Assembly: GCA_036362985.1 (NCBI GenBank)
Contig: JAYGXS010000004.1
Coordinates: 70,602,203-70,666,202 of the forward strand
Length of the DNA stretch: 64,000 nt
Direction of reading: 5' to 3'
From: Ligula intestinalis
Lineage: Eukaryota > Platyhelminthes > Cestoda > Diphyllobothriidea > Diphyllobothriidae
Of this stretch, positions 56,211 to 64,000 are shown piece after piece (the first letter of the stretch is position 1; each line of letters begins with the position of its first letter). The position numbers and the translations under genes are program-made. The notes under the pieces are model-generated. The model was given only the letters and a program-made list of their open reading frames with translations. It was not told where the DNA came from and did no database searches.

Positions 56211-56904
56211 CAAGGAATATTTTACCTGGACCTCTAATTTTCTCGAATATTATATCTGGACATCGAATATTTGCGTATATTTTTGTAGATAAGCGTACAG
56301 CGATCAGATGCAGGGCACACTCGCCCTGGTTTGTGATGTCCAGTATCTTCGGTTACCCCCGAACCTTTCCACATGGTTTATTGTAATGTTACTTACAAAG
56401 TAGCTGTTGTGTACATTAATTATCGAATCTGTATTAGTACAAATGTTGGATAAACAAATCCACATTAGGTTTCTAAGATTATTTCATTGAACCCGCCAAT
56501 TTACAACGGATATGATACTGGTGGAAATTTTGTTTAATCGTTTTCGTAAAGTTTGTTTAGGTTACATAGAACTCAAACTATCGCCTTCTCAATTACAGTT
56601 TCGATTTATGCACGTTAGATGCCAATCAGGTTTCCGAGATCCAAGTTTTATTTTTTCTCAAACATACGAATGAAGTATTTTGGCCATAAACGCAGGATGA
56701 CTCGAATGGCCCTCGGTCAACAAGAGCTTGAATGATATGAAAGAACTCTACTCTCTTCAATTGATTTTTCCTGACTAGATCACATAAACTCTCATTCTTC
56801 CAGGATTATTCATCAGCAAATAGTTGTGCCGATTTCATAATCTGGTAGAGAGAAATACCAGTTGCGTCTTAATCAAAGCAATGCTTGTAAATGATCCTTT
56901 TATT
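56211..56904. other. Unassigned sequence
   Basis: Nothing recognisable. Confidence 0.35.
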
Positions 56905-57030
56905 CCAGAAGAAGCAGAAAACGACTCGATCGCTGGGACAATACCTTTATTTGCCTAACATTTCGAGATCCGTCGCGAATTCGTCTTCAGTGACATAGTC
57001 ACAGAGCAGTAGCAGATATCCTTACTTTTA
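56905..57030 (-). mobile_element. Solo PLE-A pLTR fragment
   Basis: The tail GAAGAAGCAGAAAACGACTC, GATCGCTGGGACAATACC and ACAGAGCAGTAGCAGATA flank the hammerhead. No UTR or coding sequence follows. Confidence 0.7.
56953..56994 (-). ncRNA. Hammerhead motif (family A)
   Basis: 42 nt. The core CUGAAGA fits CUGANGA. Stem II GAAUUCG/CGGAUCU with loop CGA, then GAAAU and triplet GUU. Stem I GUC/GGC partly pairs. Core bases are kept; stem III is weakened to U-G. Confidence 0.65.
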
Positions 57031-60000
57031 TTTAAATCGGAAGTTAAAGGCAATTTTACGATGACCTCCTCCGTTATAGGTTGGTCCAGCTTCTACTCAT
57101 ATTCTATTGAGATACGAGTTGAGGAACCCCAAATATCGTTTAAATGTCCTCATAAAACAATTAGAGAACATAAGTGCTATTTGAACTATGAAATTTCGAC
57201 GGTCTCACACAAACTACTAAAGTGGTTCATGCAGTCCAACTGAATACATACCCTAATTAATTCCACAATACTAACTCTGGAATTGGGGGAATGGTCGGTT
57301 GATTCTTCCAAAAGTTTCTACAGGACATTTATAAACAACGGAAGCACATGTGTGAAACGACTGCAAAAGGTTTTAAAGGCTGGAAATTGCTAACTGAAAT
57401 GCAATAGAAAAGTGAACCTGGAGTTTTTAACAAGATGTAAAAATTTAGCAACCTGGTAACTGGCTTGCTCTAAGGGATCAATCAATTTGACATGATTCAT
57501 TTCTAATGTGCGCAAGCATTTTCACTGTGCCAATTTTTCGCAGTCATGATGAAATCTTCATTAAGGAAATCTTCATTGCGTACAGTCCATAGGAATTTAT
57601 TTGTCCGGTGGTCTTAAGACTGGTTTGTAGTATGTGCGCAGAAATGGTCGTTATGACAACATTTTTCGTGTGTCTGGCATTTTTTAATAAGAACTACCAA
57701 ATTATCTACATCCTTTGTCCTCAAAGTTCCCAACATGTTTACGGAAAATGAGCGCATGACTCCAGCCTGTTTATCTGCGTAGTAAAAAATGACAATAAGA
57801 AACAGTTGGTCCAACCACAACGAACAAAGGAAAGGTAGGCCTCAAAGATTCCTAATAAAAACAACAAATATTAACCACGATGAAGATTATAAATCAGGGC
57901 AGTAGAGACTTAACTGGTGGATACTTACTACTGGGGACAGTCGTCAGAGAAAAAACGCTAGATTTATGGTCCCTGTGAATCTTTAATTTTAATTAAATGC
58001 TGGTGGAGGGAAAAACGTACACAAGAGGGCATATCTGCGTATAATAGTTCTGCTATTCAAGTGGGATTGCGCTATGTTTTGAGGGAAATAAGGATTCATT
58101 TTAATTTTTAGCCGAGGACTGGTTTCGCGATATACAATGTTTTTATTTTCTTAAATTTTGCACATAGTTACCTGTACTATGCTTTTAAATTACTCCATTC
58201 AATTGTTGTTCAAATTCTGAACCTCATTCTAAACGAGCAATGATCCTTTAGGTGGAGTTTTTCAGATCGGTTGACTTGTATCACAATTCTATTATAAATC
58301 ACATGGGTCGCGATTTCTACTTTGAAAGCACGGCTTTTTGGCTGCCTGGAACATAGGCAGTTCTTAAAGCCTACTGATAACGTAGTTTGCAGCAATCTTC
58401 TGATTTTCAACGCCCTCAAACTTTGTAATACACTACAGAGATTACGTCAACCAAAGTATCCCCATTTTTCTTCATTTGATAGGAAATCATGTTTTCACCA
58501 AATTTCATGCTCGAAGAATAAGCAGCTTTTCTGTTTTGAAAATGTCCCTAATTGTGACATTCCCATTAAATTGAGCGAAATCTATTGGAATGGCATCATA
58601 TTAATTTGTTTATTAATACCTTCGTGAAGTTCACAATATCGTACACATTCACTATAAACTATAACGATTACTGTACCAGCTTGAACGATTTAATATTTTT
58701 TTTAAATTGCAACAATGATGAGTAGAAAACTTAACACCAGATCGGACATTTAATTATTCGGAAGCAGAAAAATCTTTAAAAGCATGAATAGGCTTTCTGG
58801 GCTACTAAATTTGGAGGTAACGTGATTTGCTATCAGCGAAGCAAAAGAACTCATTTTTTGTTTAACGTCTCCATAAAGTTTATTTAAGGTTATGGGAGCA
58901 TCAAAAATACATCCCAAAAATGTATAATACATATACATACATTTTTTAACTAGTACCTTTTTTGCATGCGGCCGAAAACATGTGTATTCGAAAGCCGGCA
59001 TCCTGTCGTGTCTAAAGTATCTTGGGGTAATAAATAGCACAATCCTACTCTTCTTGTCTTGCCTGATCGAAAGTACATTTTCTATTTTCGTTTAACATTT
59101 ACTGAATTGGTCACCTACGGGGCAGACAGACGTTCCCTTCTTTGTTTCCCGCCGAGGTAGCGTGGGTGTCGGAATGTTATTACGCAACCCACAATGCACC
59201 CAACCAATGATTGTTTTAGGCTTGATTGTCTTTGCTGATAGTGTTTTTTTTATTATGGCTTTGTTCGTCTTTTTATGATCGCCTGTAGAAGCTCGTGATA
59301 TGCGCCCCACGGCAGAATGAAAAATCACATTCCGTCCTCCAATCAGGCCAGAATGGCAAGCATTCCACTTACGTGACTTAAAAATGTTGATTTCAAGTGA
59401 CTTAGAACTAGTTATAGTCGACTGCATCTATTTGAATTAGTTTGCACATTCCGGACAATAAAATGCATTGTTTTTGAAAGTCGCCGGGGCTGCTTAACCT
59501 CTACCAGCCTATCAAAACATACGTTTGACAATTTGCATGCCATCCTGTTATGAAGAAAATTGTTTCCAGATTGTTGGCAGTTAAACTATGGCTGCAAGTT
59601 ATTGGGAAGACAACAAAAACCATCGACTTAATATTGCATTTTTAAGAAAACCCAAATGTTATTTAGGAGGGCATAACAGGCCATTCTGGCACGGACGATG
59701 GTTTATAACACCAAATAACAAACGCCTTTGGCCATGAAATTCTGTTATAATTGTAACTTGAACATTGTTGGCCAAAGCCTTATTCCAGTATTGGATTTCT
59801 AACACGTTCAAGTACTCTCCGGAATGTAATTCTTTTTTTAAACTATTAAGACGCATATAAAATCTGGATGATTTGCTGCGGATCAAATTTTCTAACTAGG
59901 CTCCAGTTTTTGTGCACACTGTTTCATTCTTAGTATTTGCGAATAGCTTGAGGCCTCAGGAAGGGTAAATGCTTTCTACCATCGGGCCGATTGGAGCGCA

Positions 60001-60049
60001 TCGCACCCAAATAGAATTGTCAGCACAAGCGAACATGCGGATCCTAGAA
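57031..60049. other. AT-rich, unassigned
   Basis: Frames at 58322-58627, 58750-59040 and 59092-59427 have no named domains. No RNA gene was seen. Confidence 0.4.
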
Positions 60050-60145
60050 GATCACTGAGAAGAAGATGACTCAATCGCTGAAACAATACCTGCCTTCGCC
60101 TGACGTTTCGACATCCGTTGTGGATTCATCGTCAGAGACAAAATA
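60050..60145 (-). mobile_element. Solo PLE-A pLTR abutting the CR1-like element
   Basis: The tail GAGAAGAAGATGACTCAATC, then the hammerhead and AGAGACAAAATAGAGC. It stops within a few bases of the RT-encoding sequence of the next element, at the position where block A would follow. Confidence 0.7.
60098..60139 (-). ncRNA. Hammerhead motif (family A), core intact
   Basis: 42 nt. Stem I GUCU/AGGC, CUGACGA, stem II AUCC/GGAU with flanking weak pairs, GAAAC and GUC are all present. The C-G pairs in stem II replace U-A pairs of 18754, which is compensatory. Confidence 0.75.
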
Positions 60146-60149
60146 GAGC

Positions 60150-61510
60150 CGTTTCTGCTATCTCCCTTGCAAGGGATCGGTAAATCGGAGGAAAATGGCA
60201 TAATGATGTCTAAGGCAACTCGTTCTGCATGTTTTAGTAGTGCAGAAGAGCAGACAGTTGGATGAAAGAATTTTGGACCAGAATAAGAGGTTTTTCGGGA
60301 TATGAATGATTCTCACTGATTGCCACTGATCGGGAATCTTAGACTCCATGACGGGCAAATTGATGAGGTTTTTAAATGCAGGGGCTTACTGAACAGGGCA
60401 GGATTTCAAGAGAAACTGTGAGATTCCATCCGGTCCTGCAGCTGTTGAACTTCGAACCTTTTTAAGACGTTTCATCACTGTTTCCAAAAACACAGGAAAA
60501 AAGACACGTGGTTATAAGGAAATAGTGTTTGTCAGAAGATGGGAGTCAGTGGGAGTGTGGTTGTTTGCATTTTAACTGACTTAGTCTAAGTCAGCATCTC
60601 CATGTGCTAGTATGTTGCGTTGACCTCTGAAACGATTAAAATTCTGCTAAATTTCCTCCGAGGAGAGGGGATAGGGCGACGTAGAAATAAAAAAATAGCT
60701 GACTAAGAAAAAGGTTGTTTAGCCTGAAAATCTCATGCTTTGATAGGACGTTCATATCCTTTAGTTTATCACGTAGACCTAGTTTGTAGGGCAATTCATT
60801 TTGGCGTCTCAAAAATTTTAGATGAAGAGAAACAATTATGTCGGGTCTAACCATAACGATGTCAAGAGGACAACAGATCGTAAAAATTTCTTTTAAAAAA
60901 ATTGTAAGATAACTGGAGCATTACTCGACGTTCGAGTGGTCAAAAAGGGAAGGAAGGTTGTCAGATATGACTGTCTGGAGGAAACAAATACTATGTGAAG
61001 ACGTGTCATAAACCTTAAGTCTTCTCTCTGATTTTGCTAACAGCCGTTTCTTTAAACTGCAATCGATAATTGGCAGGCTCAATAACACTGAATGGTCTGA
61101 GCCTGACAACGGAGCTTTATTTTATCAGAAAAAAAGCTCTGGATAATTGGTCAATATGTGTTCAATAGGGGCGTCAACACGAGGGTTGAAGGAAACTAAG
61201 TCGTTAAAACAAACAATGTAAGGGGGCGTAGATTTACACGGTTGAAGTCACCGCATAAAATAATAACATGCTTGCAGGACAGTAGGGCAAACTTTAGGGA
61301 AAAAAAATAAAAAAACTGGACTTAAGCACCTTGGCATGTAGAGGGGGAATGTAAATACTAACATAAATAATGTCTTTATGATTATGCAAAATTTGAGGAT
61401 TACAGACTACAGCAATTGTGGCTATTAGGTCTTCCGAATAAGAGGTTCCATTCGTCTCCTTTATATTATAAGCAGCCATCCTCACTAACCCTAAGACATG
61501 AAAAAGACAT
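60150..61510 (-). mobile_element. CR1-like non-LTR retrotransposon with APE and RT remnants, copy 2
   Basis: Minus strand, 5' to 3'. APE endonuclease: KDIIYVSIYIPPLHAKV, VIILCGDFNRVN (GDFN motif, about 61270-61240) and SGSDHSVLLSLP (SDH motif, about 61105). A connector is shared with copy 1 at 20560-20830. RT start: SKIPDQWQSVRIIHIPK, then GPKFFHPTVCSSALLKHAER (block 2, compare GPKSFHPIACTSAPLKLAAR). The RT is cut off at 60150 where the PLE-A pLTR lies. Frameshifts throughout. APE nicks target DNA and RT copies the element RNA; this copy is dead. Confidence 0.75.
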
Positions 61511-61744
61511 GTTTTGCCCCTTTGTTAGGGAAAAGCCACTTAATCAGTCAAATCCTCTATAGCAGATGATGGGCTCCAACACATAAAAAAGAAACTTTAT
61601 TGTATTTCTACAAAGGTGACATTAGAATTGATTTTCGTAGCTTTATGTCAGCTTCAAATATTAAAAGTGCATTTTCAATTAATGAATACGTTCGCATTCC
61701 AAATATTTTTATGGATAAGGAGGAAGGATTTCTACCACCGGATC
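61511..61744. other. Unassigned sequence
   Basis: Nothing recognisable. Confidence 0.35.
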
Positions 61745-61835
61745 GATCTGTTTCTTATCTTGAGCTTTCGAACTCTTACAGGAGGCCATCGTCAGATATA
61801 AGAAACAGCAAAAGCTACTTGGCCCACATCCTCTT
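61745..61835 (-). mobile_element. Solo PLE-D pLTR fragment
   Basis: GATCGATCTGTTTCTTATCT tail, hammerhead, then AGAAACAGCAAAAGCTACTT and GGCCCACATCC, matching AGAAACAGTAACAAATGTGG and AAGCTACTTGGGCG of the left arm at 52.4 kb. Confidence 0.6.
61758..61799 (-). ncRNA. Hammerhead-like motif (family D)
   Basis: 42 nt. CUGACGA is intact. Stem II GGCCUCC/AGAGUUC has five of seven pairs around UGUA. GAAAG-CUC gives the D-type AGCU stem III. Stem I is lost. Confidence 0.6.
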
Positions 61836-62165
61836 TAACTAAGTTAATTTTCGTTGACCCGGAAGAACCTTGACGTCACTGACAGCTATTTAACGTATAG
61901 CTCTATTATTGCTTCCCCTACTCCTTCTTTGATTATTGTTTCCTACCTAACGACTCCTGACCGCTTATTGGTTTACATCACTCTAATTAGTACCATTTTT
62001 GTTGCTGTTTATAACTTTTCACAATGCACTCCTGTAAGGTTTCGTAGGCTTAGGATAATCAACAAATCAATCCGGTGCTCGAAAAGGGTATGCGTGTTAG
62101 GAAGCCTGGACAGTTACATTTCTGGTAAAGCGTACGTTAAATTGACCCACTTTTGAAACATTAAG
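61836..62165. other. Unassigned sequence
   Basis: The plus frame 61854-62156 has no motif. Confidence 0.35.
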
Positions 62166-62245
62166 TGGCTCTGGTGGAATTCGAACCTACGAAAACAAGA
62201 CGGTAACTTAATACAGGCGCCGTTAGACCTAACCGTCAGCTGTAA
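62166..62245 (-). tRNA. tRNA-Leu-like pseudogene
   Basis: Minus strand: GGTTAGGTCTAACGGCGCC (D-arm, A-box-like), an anticodon region CTGTATTAAGTTACCG suggesting UAA (Leu), a short variable arm GTCTTGTTTTCG, a near-perfect B box GGTTCGAATTCC, and 3' CCAGAGCC then A. The 5' acceptor strand that should read GGCUCUG is not there (CAGCTGACG instead), and the anticodon loop is one base short. Pseudogene or the head of a tRNA-derived SINE. Confidence 0.55.
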
Positions 62246-62698
62246 GTTTAAAAAACACATGGTCCAAGGAGCCACCGATGAAAGTAAAAAAATATTCTAC
62301 CTAGGGCGAAAATGAAGCTAATTAAACCAACAATTGCACCTAAAAGTCAAAGATTGAAAACTGATCTACGAGGAATGCAACCGAGTGCATGAGCTTTAAA
62401 CGTGTAATCGGATAGGGGGGTATAGGGTTGTTTAGAAAATGTGAAAAAGGCAATTGTGGAGTTAACTGCAGCTTCACAACGCTCGCCAAGATTCCACGTG
62501 GCTTTCAATAAGTGCTGGTGCACTCAGTGGACCGTCGTGTGAGAATGAACCTAATACGTCTGCTTAGCAGTGAAAAAAATCACGAACAGATCACGCATTC
62601 ATTGCAGAAAAATCGAAGTATCACGTCCTGAGAGCAGGGAACATAAAGGTACAAGTTGCTGAGCATGGCGTACTGTGAGACAGACCGAGCATATCAAT
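62246..62698. other. Unassigned sequence
   Basis: Nothing recognisable. Confidence 0.35.
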
Positions 62699-62740
62699 GA
62701 AGAAGAAGAAGAAGAAGAAGAAGAAGAAGAAAAAGAAGAA
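62699..62740 (+). repeat. GAA microsatellite
   Basis: About 14 GAA units with one AAA interruption. On the minus strand it makes the Ser-rich run of a chance ORF. Confidence 0.95.
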
Positions 62741-63765
62741 CACAAGTGCAACCAAAACGCACAGAGGTACTGATGAATCTCATGTACAAATCTAAATAGC
62801 AGCGTTTCACATAACGTGCTTCTCAGCAGAAAGTGACATTGTGACCTGTTTCGGCTTGGCAAAACAAGACATTTTTGGCTACTAGAATTAAGTGTACTTT
62901 GGGTTGACCATATTGATCTTGCATACAATGATGCATTTGCCATGCTTTATAAGTCATTAGTGGTTGCAATTAATAGATTTACCCTAAGAATGGCATTGCC
63001 TGATTCATTTGGAACGTAGAACTGTAAACAGATATTCCAAATTTTAACGACTTATGATCCTACTCCGCATGCAACGCTCAACCTCCAGCCTTTTGCGATT
63101 ATTGGTGTTATAACCTTCGGTGTGCCTGCGTCGACACTAGTTATATCCCCCCCCCCCCAGTTACGTATTCGTAAGGGGAGGCAAAACAGGATAACAGATA
63201 GTACTTTACTGTCCCAGTTGCTAATAGTATATCAGCGTTGTCTTCTGTGTGTTCGGCCGCTTGTCCTGTGTACGTCAGCAGTATGTGTTCTGTTGTCGGT
63301 CTCGGCAAACAAAGTCCCGTCCAGTAGCAAAATCTCGTGTCACCAGCAGCTTTGTGCCGCTTCCAGCGGTGGCAGCGTATTAAAGGACCGACGGCCTTTG
63401 TTCCCTATTGGCCTTCCTTGAATGGCACCTACGGATAGTCCTCCTGGGGCGAGCTCAGTGTGACAGCCCGCTGGTGTGTCAGGCGTGTGCATGACTCCTT
63501 GCCGGGCGTGACCTGAGAACACGGCCGGTGGCTGCCCTTGCTTCCTGGTGTCGCATTCTTGTCCCGGTCTGCCTCCTTCGTTCTCTTGCCCTCAGGACGG
63601 CCTCAGTGATAGCTCATTTGCTGGGCCGTCATAACAGTTGGAACGTATGCACGAGTGTCTGCCAAACTTAATCCAGCCTGGCCAATTATCTCCCTGAGGC
63701 TGACTCACATATTAACTCGCTGGAGGTTCTAGGCGACTTCTTCACGCTCCGAAGGCATGCTCGTT
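62741..63765. other. GC-richer sequence, unassigned
   Basis: Contains 11 C at 63147-63157. Frames on both strands at 63122-63522 lack recognisable domains. Confidence 0.35.
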
Positions 63766-63885
63766 CAGCTACCAATCCTCTGCCAATATGTCTTTACAAA
63801 ATATACTATTTCTACCACGTGGTGTCACCCTTCTTCCCTCCTCCCCGCTACGGAACCGGGCCTGAATATTGCGGCTGCTGGGTGC
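63766..63885 (+). repeat. Dispersed repeat E, plus copy (worn)
   Basis: TTTACAAAATATACTATTTCTACC, GGAACCGGGCCTGAATATTG and CGGCTGCTGG align with TGTACAGAATATAGTGTTCC, GGAACTGGGCCTGGGAGATC and GCAGCCG at 1386-1512. Confidence 0.4.
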
Positions 63886-64000
63886 TTCCCCCCAAGCCAC
63901 TACGATAAATATCGCGGTCTAGGGCCCAAGCAAGCACTGACTGGTTGATAAGCAAGCAGTTATCGGTGTGGTTGAATACTACCTCTTGATAATATTTTGC

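Noticed and set aside
62599..62943. Minus frame with a long Ser run
   Set aside because: The Ser run is the GAA microsatellite read in reverse; no other support.

Overview
This window looks like a transposon-filled, gene-poor stretch of an animal nuclear genome, most likely a flatworm (tapeworm or fluke). That assignment is inference from element content: degenerate Penelope-like elements (PLEs) in several families, CR1- and RTE-like non-LTR retrotransposons, a Ty3/Gypsy remnant, tRNA-derived SINEs and AT-rich repeats. No operons, rRNA, CRISPR arrays or convincing host genes were found. Nearly all long open frames are chance; the recognisable protein pieces are all retroelement-derived and nearly all broken.

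The dominant theme is PLEs, retroelements with a telomerase-like reverse transcriptase (RT) and a C-terminal GIY-YIG endonuclease. I use informal family letters: A, A2, B, C, D, G, H and J. Their terminal repeats (pLTRs) carry a very regular motif of about 42 nt that folds as a minimal hammerhead ribozyme (HHR): a CUGANGA core, a 19-nt stem-loop II, GAAA plus one base, then an NUH cleavage triplet. I place 22 copies, from intact to strongly decayed. Minimal hammerheads in PLE terminal repeats are established knowledge. What stands out here is the number of families side by side, the stem II covariation between them, and a compensatory stem III change (self-complementary ACGU in families A, B and C, AGCU in family D).

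Layout. 0-6.6 kb: SINE, repeat E, a PLE-A copy with a 5' inversion, and a Ty3/Gypsy pol remnant. 6.6-16.2 kb: mostly AT-rich sequence without recognisable genes, plus repeat I. 16.2-19 kb: two diverged copies of a repeat block, each containing a PLE-A 3' end. 19.6-20.8 kb: CR1-like RT remnant on the minus strand. 21.6-31 kb: scattered GIY-YIG pieces, an AT-rich repeat L, an LTR-like segment, and PLE-G with an unbroken 116-codon GIY-YIG frame and a hammerhead downstream. 33 kb: foldback pair of A pLTRs. 34.9-36.7 kb: second repeat L copy and a second PLE-G. 40.2-44 kb: a PLE cluster (B, H, A2, B) with a 72-nt near-perfect palindrome. 46.4-52 kb: SINE pair, J hammerheads, a tandem duplication and PLE-B. 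52.3-56.2 kb: a D foldback element, an RTE-like RT and a head-to-head PLE-C pair. 56.9-62.3 kb: A pLTRs, a second CR1-like copy with APE endonuclease and RT, a D pLTR and a tRNA-Leu-like locus. 62.7-64 kb: simple repeats and repeat E.

The elements do not form a pathway. Each is a decayed insertion, with nesting and inverted pairing recording successive integrations. Assignments rest on reading motifs by eye, without database searches.
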